Assembly (NCBI GenBank): GCA_977017575.1
Contig: CDRNVI010000019.1
Coordinates: 124,001 to 188,000 of the forward strand
Length of the DNA: 64,000 bases
Direction: 5' to 3'
Source of the DNA: Paramoeba atlantica
Lineage: Eukaryota > Discosea
The translations under genes were made by a program, and so were the position numbers. Shown here one piece after another: positions 10,069 to 18,862 of the stretch. Position 1 is the first letter of the stretch, and each line of letters starts with the position of its first letter. The notes under the pieces were generated by a model. The model was not told where the DNA came from and did no database searches. It saw only the letters and a program-made list of their open reading frames with translations.

Positions 10069-11628
10069 TTAACACGGAGCTACCCTTCCCTCGGGAAGAA
10101 TCTGAAATCTTTTTGCTGCAATGCTTTTGCGACCAGACTTTTGTGTGCGTTTGGAGATCTCCTTAGTCATAGAGCACATCATATTTAACCGCTCAGTGTA
10201 CGATTGTACCAAGGAAATTTGTTGAGCATATTCTCCAAGAACAACGCGAAGCGGTGATAAAGAGCTGTACATCTGGGGCAGCTTCTTTATTGTTGCACCG
10301 TGGTATCGAAGAATATGACGAATCCATATCAATAGCCGAGTAATCGCATCCGGGGACACATCCGCGCGCAGAAACTCCATAGCACACTCGCGTAAGAATA
10401 CAGAGGCATGAATAGAGGCAATGCTTCTCACAGTATCCTCAATTTGCGAGCTGTCAAAGTCGTACACAATTTTGCGCAACGTTGTGGTATCGGCGGCGCG
10501 TAAGGCATGTGTGATTAGCAGTGTTATGGACGTTGTGTGTAGGCTTGAGGAATCTGTATTCACCAAAGCTTGAGTCAAATCTAATCCGTACTTGTTCGGT
10601 TTCGGTATTCCGGAAGATAAAGTTTCTGTCGATTGCTGTATAAAGCGAATTTCTTTGCCAGGCATGTTTGCTATTGCATTAGAGAGCTCGTGGTCTTTGT
10701 CGCACCTTTTACAGGAATCGATAAAATGAAAAGATGGCGTAGCTTTGTCAATAGTTACTAGAAACACTTTTCCTTCGTCGATCCATGTCGCACGTGTGAT
10801 ATTCGTCAGATTCGGAATTCGCATATAAGGGGTAAGTTCTACTGAATTAACAAGTTCCCAGATGTTCGCACTCCCATCAACGTGCACGGAAAGAATGCGA
10901 TTAGTGAAAACTTGTACGTCTTTAACAACACTCTCTGCAGCGATAGCTGACCTGCACGCTGCCCCTGAATCGTTTCCTTCGGGTCCTTGCATTACGTTCC
11001 ACAACATAAGAGTAGGAATTCGGGAATCACAAGTGAGCAAATTTCCATCTTTTAAAAACGTCATAGCACTCGGGGCGGCCGTGTGTCCCGCGAAGGACTG
11101 TTGCTGCTTAAGAGTAACAAAACCATCCTCGGGTGTGGGTTCCCATAGGGTAACAGTTTGTGATGTGCTGATAGCCAGTTGACTTCCTGCTTCACTGCAA
11201 CATAGTTTTTCCATTTCTTGCCGGTCTGGAGTTCGAAGTAGAAAGGACAAAGTCATGTGCTGGACATCTAATGAATATACAGCATGGGCGCAGAGACATA
11301 CGCAGCGCGCTGATTTACCTATTGGTGCTATGGCGCGTATTTGTTGCGAAGAATTCGCATGCTTTGCTCTAAGTTGTGTTTGTAGAGTTCCTCGAAGTTC
11401 CTGTTGCTTTACATTCCATACCCGTAGTTCCCCAATATTAGTACCGAACGAAAGAAAAGCATCGTTTACCCAACAAAGTGCAGTAATTACGCTCTTTTCT
11501 TTTGAGGATCGATTCGATTTTTCGCACTTTACGATATCGCATCCTGTATTTTGTGGTGACCAAAGTTCAATCTCTGTGCCGCGAGAACGACAAAGGGCCA
11601 AATGTGTGGTGGATAATTCGGATAGCAT
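10069..11628 (-). CDS. UTP5: UTP5/WDR43-like U3 snoRNP (small-subunit processome) protein
   Basis: 519 residues. The first 330 read as degenerate WD40 blades, with repeated 'LW' or 'VW' ends such as 'GTEIELWSPQ', 'GELRVWNV' and 'TLMLWNVM'. A helical region follows at about 350-490, containing 'ITLLITHALRAADTTTLRKIV' and 'LLIWIRHILRYHGA', which resembles the Utp12 domain. A beta-propeller plus Utp12 domain in a protein this short is the layout of UTP5/WDR43, whereas UTP12, 13 and 21 are much longer. UTP5 belongs to the t-UTP subcomplex coupling rDNA transcription to pre-18S processing in the nucleolus. The divergence is large, so the exact paralog is less certain than the family. Confidence 0.65.
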   Translation of the reverse strand: MLSELSTTHLALCRSRGTEIELWSPQNTGCDIVKCEKSNRSSKEKSVITALCWVNDAFLSFGTNIGELRVWNVKQQELRGTLQTQLRAKHANSSQQIRAIAPIGKSARCVCLCAHAVYSLDVQHMTLSFLLRTPDRQEMEKLCCSEAGSQLAISTSQTVTLWEPTPEDGFVTLKQQQSFAGHTAAPSAMTFLKDGNLLTCDSRIPTLMLWNVMQGPEGNDSGAACRSAIAAESVVKDVQVFTNRILSVHVDGSANIWELVNSVELTPYMRIPNLTNITRATWIDEGKVFLVTIDKATPSFHFIDSCKRCDKDHELSNAIANMPGKEIRFIQQSTETLSSGIPKPNKYGLDLTQALVNTDSSSLHTTSITLLITHALRAADTTTLRKIVYDFDSSQIEDTVRSIASIHASVFLRECAMEFLRADVSPDAITRLLIWIRHILRYHGATIKKLPQMYSSLSPLRVVLGEYAQQISLVQSYTERLNMMCSMTKEISKRTQKSGRKSIAAKRFQILPEGRVAPC

Positions 11629-11802
11629 CTCAGAAATAAGACACTAGAAAAAGGGTACAAGGAAAAGTAATAAATGGCACACGTTTTTATATCAGTTTCC
11701 CAATGTTTCATACACTTATTTCGTGAAAGTATTACAAAAATCGAAGAAATATAATTGGGCATCAACCATGAATTAGGTCAGATATACACAAGATATATCA
11801 AT

Positions 11803-13356
11803 TCAATAAATTTGAGTAGTAGTTGTTGTAAAGTTTCCATCAGTTGACACCGTTCCCTCACGACTTGTAAACACCCAACCACGTTCATCGACAAGTTCCG
11901 TCATGAGCCCCGCGTGATTGTAGAAGAAAGAGGTGATATGGGGTCCTCGAAGTCTTAGGTTTCCCCTGGTATTGCGAACAAGAATCTTGGCATCGACAGT
12001 GCCTCTATCGCCCACTACTTTAATCTGAGCATGTGACACGAGTGAACAACTCCTTGCAAGGCTTCGCCATGACAGTAGACCACAACTTTCTGTTGTTCCA
12101 CGAAATACGTAAATCTCAGAGGCACCGAATGCTACTTTTGCGTTTGAAAGAGTCTGAACATCTGTGTATGGCTCAGATGCAGATTCCATGATTGCCACCC
12201 AGTCTACGTTCCTTTCACCCGTATCAAGTTTTTCGACGTATGTTTTCAATATATTCAAATCACAAAGTCGCATCAAAACACCATTAATCCTCTTTTCCTT
12301 CAGAGACTCCATCCATCTTTTCCACTGCTCCGCGTTACTTGGAAGATGTGTATCGGAGTACACCAGCGTTGCTCCAGAGCATAAACTGGCAAAGTGGGCT
12401 AAGATTGGTCCAATGTGATCTGTTTCTCTGGATGGAAAAATTGTGAAACGTTTCCCATGGGTTAAATTCACTATGCTCGAGAAACATTGCCCGGCATTCA
12501 TGCAGTTTCGATGAGTGTATACCACACAAACTTTATCCTCCAATGCGGGGTTGGGATCATTCAAAATCAAAATAGGATCATCAGGGTGAGACAGCAAACT
12601 GTGCCTTCTCAATCTATGTTCTCTGTATGAGAATGGTCCCCAGAGTGGTAGCGGTGTCGTGGAATTGGACGCCGAAGGAATTGTTTTTGCATCATTTAGG
12701 GTATCTATAAAGATGCATTGCTGTAAATATGGAAATTCTCTCGATTGAATCCACTGCATAGTTTGTCCCGGATAGGAATAGCCCAGCTCTGGTAAGACTT
12801 CGTACAAAATATCACGAAAAGATATGGATCGGTAGGTTGTTTCCTTGCCCTTATTCTCCGAAATTGAGTACGTTTCACACGCAACAAGGAATCGGGGCTG
12901 AAACTGGTTGAGGGCCAAACGTATTTTATCCGCTGTGACCCATCGTTCAGGAAGTAGCGCAAGAATGGCTCCGACCTTTGAAACTGCCAATTGCAATAAA
13001 AACATTTCACTTCGCATTGGAAGAAAGGCAACAACCAAATCTGCTGGACGCATTCCTTGTGAAATAAGTCCTTCGGCAAACGCATCAGAAAACATTTGCA
13101 CCTCCTCGTACGTTAATTGGTTTTGGCAGCTCTGGGAAGGCATCTCCAGTGCAACATCTGCGTGACGCTGTCTTCGTAACAAGCGGGTGTAGTGACTTAT
13201 AACCTGATCATTAATGTTGATATCTTGCGGACCAGCGAGTTCGCTATATACAGGGTTTAGTCTTGAATTTCCCATACACAAGGAAGTTTTCCCCCCACGG
13301 GGCTGTTGCAGCCTTGACCGAGAAGAAAAAAGAAGCAGTCTTCGAACCGCTTTCAT
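11803..13356 (-). CDS. Acyl-CoA-synthetase-like (ANL superfamily) protein, probable pseudoenzyme
   Basis: 517 residues from the ATG at 13356, which starts a basic, Ser/Arg-rich presequence typical of mitochondrial import. The frame stays open further upstream into a transposable repeat, which I do not take as coding. The fold of AMP-forming acyl-CoA synthetases is visible: an 'LTYEEVQMFSDAFAEGL' helix, 'GMRPADLVVAFLP', the 'YTHRN' block at 280-284 and 'GTTES' near the adenine site. The phosphate-binding signature that should precede 'THRN' reads 'NDPNPALEDK' (266-275) instead of the usual TSGTTGxPKG type. The TGD aspartate is replaced in 'FTSREG', and the C-terminal lid domain with its catalytic lysine is absent. 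It is likely catalytically dead yet keeps a full frame. Confidence 0.7.
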   Translation of the reverse strand: MKAVRRLLLFSSRSRLQQPRGGKTSLCMGNSRLNPVYSELAGPQDININDQVISHYTRLLRRQRHADVALEMPSQSCQNQLTYEEVQMFSDAFAEGLISQGMRPADLVVAFLPMRSEMFLLQLAVSKVGAILALLPERWVTADKIRLALNQFQPRFLVACETYSISENKGKETTYRSISFRDILYEVLPELGYSYPGQTMQWIQSREFPYLQQCIFIDTLNDAKTIPSASNSTTPLPLWGPFSYREHRLRRHSLLSHPDDPILILNDPNPALEDKVCVVYTHRNCMNAGQCFSSIVNLTHGKRFTIFPSRETDHIGPILAHFASLCSGATLVYSDTHLPSNAEQWKRWMESLKEKRINGVLMRLCDLNILKTYVEKLDTGERNVDWVAIMESASEPYTDVQTLSNAKVAFGASEIYVFRGTTESCGLLSWRSLARSCSLVSHAQIKVVGDRGTVDAKILVRNTRGNLRLRGPHITSFFYNHAGLMTELVDERGWVFTSREGTVSTDGNFTTTTTQIY

Positions 13357-13435
13357 GTGCGCAAATTGTACAATTTTTATGCCATGTACTTCGAAACCAA
13401 GAAGGGGGTTAATTGTTCTACAAATACAAATAGTA

Positions 13436-13773
13436 CCGTATACCCCCCCCAGTAAGGTACCCCCCCAAGAGAGATTTGGCCCTTTTTGGGCTGACCCCCC
13501 AGTAAGAGAGATTTGGCTCGGGAGCCCCACAGGAGGCGTATAGGGGGTAGAGGGTAGGGGGTGGGTGTCTGCATGTTGGGGGACTCGGGGGTAACCCAAA
13601 GAAGCGTTTTAAGTTAATACGTGTTAAATTAACACGTTTTCACAAGAAAAAATAGAAAAAATAGTCAAAAAAGTTGAGAGAAAAGAGGAAACTGGCGAAA
13701 AAAGCATACCCCCCCAGTAAGAGAGATTTGGCCATTTCGATCCAAAACCCATTCTCTTACTGGGGGTATACGG
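13436..13773. mobile_element. TA-flanked MITE with CCGTATACCCCC termini
   Basis: A 338-base element whose left end reads CCGTATACCCCCCCCAGTAAG and whose right end is its reverse complement with fewer Cs, each preceded or followed by TA. The TA duplication and short terminal inverted repeats point to a non-autonomous Tc1/mariner-superfamily element. Inside, a C-run followed by 'AGTAAGAGAGATTTGG' recurs near 13494 and 13709, so the termini are internally repeated. There is no coding capacity. It lies 80 bases upstream of the acyl-CoA-synthetase-like start and could supply part of that transcript's leader. Confidence 0.8.
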
Positions 13774-14129
13774 TATTAGCTACGTAAAAGTTTTCAAGGT
13801 AGTCAAACGAAGGTCCTATGCCGGATATGCACAAAACGACTAACCCGATTAAAAACTGCACATATACAACGAAAAAGTAATAGTAAGATCATCATACGCA
13901 TGTCTTACAGGGGCATCCCGATTTTATACTGTATGTATCGCACCTTCAGATGCACATTGTATTCCTATGGAGAACATAGGGAAGTATTCTACTTTTCAGC
14001 TAAGAGTCCTACAAATCGTCTCGTAATTGCCAGCGCGTGACAAAGTAATCAATAGTTCCGGTACCATGTACTCTTTAAAAATATATATACAGATATACGC
14101 AGTTGAAAACGAAGAATAATGTTTGACTG
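13774..14129. other. Intergenic, no gene seen
   Basis: About 350 bases between the MITE and the YqeH-type GTPase gene end. No supported feature; a short TA-rich run sits near 14082-14096. Confidence 0.5.
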
Positions 14130-16805
14130 CTATTCCACCAAACGTCCTTCTTGTTCTAGCTCTTTTAAAACATCTTCAAACGGAACTGCAGTGTGATCAA
14201 TATCAGGTACTGAACCGATTAGTTTTCTAGTAGAACTGTGTATCGAGTCTTGTGCATCTGGAACTGGACCTGAAGGAGCCGACGAGTCAACTGGCTCGTC
14301 AACAAGTCGTATGAGCGTCTCTGGCTTGGCATTTTTTGAATACTTACCATGACAGCATCGGCTAGAAGGAATTCTACCCCACGGATGCGCCCGAATCGTT
14401 CTATAATTAGGATGTCGAGCTTTAAACAAGAGCTTTCGCCACATGAGATCTTTATAACGTAACGGAGGTCTCACGCCGAATTCCATACTGTTGTGAGCAC
14501 GAACACGAAGTACCACGTCAGCACTGGGAGAGTAAAATGTAATCCACCCTAATCCATTGAAATATATGTCAGCTTTCGGATAGTTAATGTTGTCGTCACA
14601 TTCAAACAAAAACTTTTTTGTCTTTTTTAAGCCTTCCCGTACTGCATTAGGGTCATAAGGGGGCTTAAGTAGTGTTCCCGTATGCTGTCGCCACGTGTCT
14701 TCAGCCAGTTCTGTCTCAATTCGAAGGTGGGACACATCACGCGAGCAATAAACACCTGCAAGTAAACCATGATGACTGCACCTTATCACATCTATGGCCA
14801 CTAACCCACTCAAAAACAGTGTAAATTCCTGTGCAAGCTTATAGTACGTTGGTTTGAGTCGCTTTCGAGAGGGGACCTGCATTGAACACTGTGCTTGCTC
14901 GCGAAGGTTCAGTACTGTTCGATGTTGCCAGCGCGGGATTACCCCAGGCGTGTCATATAGTGTGACATTCGCCGTCTTTGCAGCTAGGGGGATACCGACC
15001 ATTCGTATCGTTGTACCGGGTATAGGGGACGTTGTGACTACTTTGGGTATTCGCATACGATTCGTGCCAAGAGGAATCCGCGGCATGTCCGCCGGGGAGG
15101 CATGAGGAGGAATTTTCCATTTCGCCTCAAGTCGTGTCGTTCCGTCCACTTGAGCACGAAGGGAGTACTCCTTTGTGGCTCCTGGGTGGGGTGGCTGGGG
15201 AGCCGCATAGTAGCGCATGAGTGCATTCATCACGGAGGACTTGCCCACATTCGTGCAACCGACCAGGTAGGCATTGGTAGGTGCTCCCGGCAAGGAGCGA
15301 GTTATGTTTGTCAGCTGATCGATGCGATTTGCAAGTTGCTCCATATACCATCCATGCCGCGCGGATACAACCATAATGTCTTTTAAATGTTTGGGCTGTA
15401 CACGTAGGGGTCGGAGTTGGTCGTAGATCCATGCCCGGTAGTAGGAGTGACTCTGTGCTACTTTGCGGTATAGTTCCTGAGAGGTTTCCATCGGTGTTCG
15501 TTGAATGAGATCCAGTTTGTTCGCCACAAGAAGAATAGGATTATTCATACTGATTAAGCTAGGGAGGTCCTGAATTAACGTACCATTGAAATTCGATAAG
15601 TCCGTAACAAGAACTATAAGACCCTTTTCGTCTCGAAGAGCGCTGAGCTGTTCTCGAAAGTCTTGAGCGGACATTATAGTGTCTTCTGTTGATGTGCGGT
15701 AATTCTTCAGGGCTCGACATCGTGAGCATACAACCGGATATAATTTACTAAAATGCATAGAACGAAATTCTTGATCAGTCATAAAGTCCAACCACTCTTC
15801 TCCATATTGCTTTCCGTTCTCGGCCCAGTGGCAGAGTAAGCGATACCTGCGTTCAGCATATTCTGTGCGGTCTTTCATTGTCATGCTGTACTTTGTGAGC
15901 CAGTCGTGTATATGGCGATGCGTAAGGTACCCGAATTCTTGTTCATTTTCGGATTGAAAAGCGGCACCACATCCAGGACAGGCGTCTACACCTATGGTAG
16001 GTATTTCAAAATGCGGTGTTGAAAAAGTAAGCACACTGCTTTTTTCTGCCTGTTGCTTTTCCATTTCACTGGCTGCCGCGTAATCGATTCTTTGGCGCCC
16101 ACCCCAAACAGAAAACCAGGATTCAAATTTACATTTAGCAGCTTGCAATTTGTTTGCTCTGGCGAACTCGTCATCGTCCAGCGTTGTCATTAAAACACCC
16201 TTCTCAAACTTGGATTCTAGGCTCTCCGCGTTTTTAGGCGTCGCGGGATCACGATTCACGCAAAGATGCATGATTTTATTGTACAAGGAGTTTAAGTGTT
16301 TATTTAACGGTTGAAGAGCGTCCCGCTGCTCGTCCTTCATAAGATAGTACTCAAGACCTTCAGGTATGATCTGGCGCTTTGATGGTACAGAAGTGGCTTC
16401 AGGAAGAAGGGTGTGTGGTGATTTTTCTGCGAATGCTTGTAATTTCGATGACGCCCATTCTTGCACGGAAAGGGAGTCTGAGGCATCGCTAGATGGCCTG
16501 AGATCGTGTGTTGATTGCGATTGCATCGTATTTGAAGTGATCTCCTCGGGTATCCTTTGCTCCACTGGAGTTGAAGAAATGAGCGGAAGACTCTCTTGCG
16601 CGGATACCTGCCCCATATACAAGCTCACTGGAGTTGAACTGCTAGTTTTACGCTTAGAAAATGGGGTGGATGCGGTATTCATCCCTTTCTCCGCAATTGT
16701 TGCTGTGGTTACCATAGTGACTGCACGGGAAGAACGTCTGGAGCGAGGCTTTTTCGTAAAAGATGAGACATACTTACCAAGCTGTGTATGTCGCGACAGA
16801 AACAT
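14130..16805 (-). CDS. YqeH/NOA1-type circularly permuted GTPase, mitochondrial
   Basis: 891 residues from the first ATG. The N-terminus is basic and Ser/Thr-rich, like a mitochondrial presequence, followed by about 240 poorly conserved residues. A zinc-ribbon-like part has 'CPGCGAAFQ' and later 'CSRCRALKNY', as in YqeH. The GTPase motifs come in permuted order: G4 'NKLD', then the P-loop 'GCTNVGKSS', then 'GTT' and the G3 'DTPG'. YqeH/NOA1 proteins assemble the bacterial-type small ribosomal subunit, here presumably in the mitochondrion. The protein is longer than human NOA1 because of the N-terminal insert and a basic C-terminal tail. Confidence 0.85.
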   Translation of the reverse strand: MFLSRHTQLGKYVSSFTKKPRSRRSSRAVTMVTTATIAEKGMNTASTPFSKRKTSSSTPVSLYMGQVSAQESLPLISSTPVEQRIPEEITSNTMQSQSTHDLRPSSDASDSLSVQEWASSKLQAFAEKSPHTLLPEATSVPSKRQIIPEGLEYYLMKDEQRDALQPLNKHLNSLYNKIMHLCVNRDPATPKNAESLESKFEKGVLMTTLDDDEFARANKLQAAKCKFESWFSVWGGRQRIDYAAASEMEKQQAEKSSVLTFSTPHFEIPTIGVDACPGCGAAFQSENEQEFGYLTHRHIHDWLTKYSMTMKDRTEYAERRYRLLCHWAENGKQYGEEWLDFMTDQEFRSMHFSKLYPVVCSRCRALKNYRTSTEDTIMSAQDFREQLSALRDEKGLIVLVTDLSNFNGTLIQDLPSLISMNNPILLVANKLDLIQRTPMETSQELYRKVAQSHSYYRAWIYDQLRPLRVQPKHLKDIMVVSARHGWYMEQLANRIDQLTNITRSLPGAPTNAYLVGCTNVGKSSVMNALMRYYAAPQPPHPGATKEYSLRAQVDGTTRLEAKWKIPPHASPADMPRIPLGTNRMRIPKVVTTSPIPGTTIRMVGIPLAAKTANVTLYDTPGVIPRWQHRTVLNLREQAQCSMQVPSRKRLKPTYYKLAQEFTLFLSGLVAIDVIRCSHHGLLAGVYCSRDVSHLRIETELAEDTWRQHTGTLLKPPYDPNAVREGLKKTKKFLFECDDNINYPKADIYFNGLGWITFYSPSADVVLRVRAHNSMEFGVRPPLRYKDLMWRKLLFKARHPNYRTIRAHPWGRIPSSRCCHGKYSKNAKPETLIRLVDEPVDSSAPSGPVPDAQDSIHSSTRKLIGSVPDIDHTAVPFEDVLKELEQEGRLVE

Positions 16806-17213
16806 CAAACAAAAAGAAGAATGGCACTCCTCTACTCAGTGATAGAATCTTATTAGCTACATGAAGAAATAATTTCAGCGACGCAATTAATTAATTAAGG
16901 CAATGATATAAATTAAGTCAATGATAGGTAAAAAAAACTTTGATATACAAATGCCACGAACGAAGCATCTTTATCGTACTGTAGAACTTAATTTGTTTTT
17001 AACTTTTAAGATTATGACTAGTCATCTCTGAAAATTAAGATAACGATTTATGTACATACACCGCGTATGTATAAATAAAATATGAATTACAGAGAAGTAT
17101 TTATTGCATAGATAAAAAAAGGAGGATACCCAAACATAGAACCGGGATAAAAACATGAGTTACCGCTTCTGGCATGCCCATTACTAAAGCTGATACGAGT
17201 ATTAAGAACACAG
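16806..17213. other. Intergenic, AT-rich
   Basis: About 400 AT-rich bases. On the sense strand a pyrimidine-rich run lies just upstream of the GTPase start (16808-16830), as expected before a trans- or cis-splice acceptor. No gene seen. Confidence 0.5.
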
Positions 17214-18497
17214 TTATGTTACGGAAACAAAGCCGGAAACAATACTCAGCACGCCACATACTATCCCCATGCTTATCACAATGTAGTTCAGTATTTTCGT
17301 TGATTTTGAGAGCTTGTTACTAAAAATACAAGTGTGGAATAGGGAAGGCAGTATGAATGCTGTGGAGGCGGTTAAACCACCTCCAATAGAACTTACAGGT
17401 CCGAACCCATGTGTGGCGAATGTAGCGCACACACCACTTGAGATCACTATGATCCATCTTACCAATGTCGTCACGTGGCGATACGTGCATATACGTGAGT
17501 ACAAAGCAGATATTCCACGTTTCCGTCCAGGAATAGAATCTACAGGCTTTGCAGGCTCAAAAACGTGGAACACGGGGTACATAACTAGAGGATATCCGCA
17601 AACCAACATAAGACTCACGCACATGCGCAGAACGCTAAGGACCGGGTTGTCATCAGGAAGGTTGAGAAAGAGCACCGCATTTGTGGATTCTCCGAATGCA
17701 GCGTAGACTAAAAAACTAAAGCCAACGAAAGACACGAAAGCAAGTAAGAAAGCCGACACTGCGGCAAATGCGTACCGCTTGCGAACATTCAAGGGCGTGT
17801 CTTGAATGAGCTCCAACGTTTCGACGTGTGCAGCGAACGCGAAAACCAGAATTCCGAATGCCTCAAAGGCACCTGTGAAAGTGGTATAAGGAGCGATGCG
17901 ATCAAACAAAACTCCATGTATCCGAAGCGCGTGGTACAAAACAGCACCTATGCCACTAAAGAAAGCAATATTTCCAAGAGCAGAAGTAAGGCTTAAATGC
18001 TTTGTTGACTTTGGCACACAGAGAAACATCTCTATCAGGGTAATTATTATCACCATAACCCTGTGGTCCCATTGAGGTGCAATGATGGGGGTGGAGTTTT
18101 CGGCAATGAATATAATGTACGTGACGCATGCAATCCATTGACAAGGAACAATGCAAAGAAAAGCAACGAGAGGTCCGGAAACTGAATTTTGAAACGATCG
18201 TCGCGCAAGCTCAACGTACCCAATGTGTGTGGTGTTGTTTAATGTTGAGGTTGTGTCGTACGTTGTGTTGCTAACTTCGCTGAGATGAGCTCTTTTTTCT
18301 ATCTCCTCATCTGATACCTTTAGGGCACAGGCACATACTTGCAGCACTGCACGTACGGTGCAAAGCCATACGATTGTGACAAGAAGAAGACCTACGGCCC
18401 ATCCAGCCCGCATGAAACAGTATGGCATAGCAAGAACTCCGGTTCCTGACACCGACTTAAAAATGCTCAAGAAAAGTCCAAATACAGAACCTTTCAT
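17214..18497 (-). CDS. Amino-acid transporter, AAAP (SLC36/38-like) family
   Basis: 427 residues with about eleven membrane spans. The N-terminus contains 'IFKSVSGTGVLAMPYCFMRAG', the hallmark first broken helix of amino acid/auxin permeases ('GxGxLxxPxxF'). A hydrophilic loop with several N-glycosylation motifs (near residues 80-95) separates spans 2 and 3. The size and span count are standard for SLC36/SLC38 proteins, which carry neutral amino acids with protons or sodium across plasma or lysosome-like membranes. Substrate cannot be read from sequence. The ATG lies directly before the first span with almost no cytoplasmic tail. Confidence 0.88.
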   Translation of the reverse strand: MKGSVFGLFLSIFKSVSGTGVLAMPYCFMRAGWAVGLLLVTIVWLCTVRAVLQVCACALKVSDEEIEKRAHLSEVSNTTYDTTSTLNNTTHIGYVELARRSFQNSVSGPLVAFLCIVPCQWIACVTYIIFIAENSTPIIAPQWDHRVMVIIITLIEMFLCVPKSTKHLSLTSALGNIAFFSGIGAVLYHALRIHGVLFDRIAPYTTFTGAFEAFGILVFAFAAHVETLELIQDTPLNVRKRYAFAAVSAFLLAFVSFVGFSFLVYAAFGESTNAVLFLNLPDDNPVLSVLRMCVSLMLVCGYPLVMYPVFHVFEPAKPVDSIPGRKRGISALYSRICTYRHVTTLVRWIIVISSGVCATFATHGFGPVSSIGGGLTASTAFILPSLFHTCIFSNKLSKSTKILNYIVISMGIVCGVLSIVSGFVSVT

Positions 18498-18862
18498 TGG
18501 GGAAATTTAACTACAGTAAAAAAATGTATTGTTCCTATCAATATTTTCGTAACCACTTTGAGATGTGAGAAAAAGGTGAAAAAAATGAGCTGACCCTTTT
18601 AATAATCCCTTTGTACTTGACCCGTGCTACAACTTCGTAGGATTAATCATCTACCGTATACGTTGCGTTATTCTAGTGACATGGCCCGAAATTACAAATA
18701 CAACACAGCATGTCAACTTCAGTGAGTTGTTCTAGGAAAACAGATCTTTTTGAAAAGAGTATTTGTAGTAATAGAGAGATAGTCGAGTTCTTATAAATGA
18801 AATACGATAACGCAAAAGCTAATGAAATGTTTTTTGACCTGAGAAGGAATTTTCAATATTAG
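18498..18862. other. Intergenic, no gene seen
   Basis: About 365 AT-rich bases between the transporter gene and SHQ1. No supported feature. Confidence 0.5.

Noticed and set aside
13357-13599. 81-codon N-terminal extension of the acyl-CoA-synthetase-like protein
   Set aside because: It runs through the MITE terminal repeat and has Pro/Gly-rich repeat composition; the ATG at 13356 starts a normal mitochondrial presequence.
16760-16800. GTAAGTATGT splice-donor-like word within the YqeH-type GTPase N-terminus
   Set aside because: The sequence codes for 'GKY' in a plausible presequence, a second identical pattern occurs in the C-terminal coding part, and no matching acceptor was evident.
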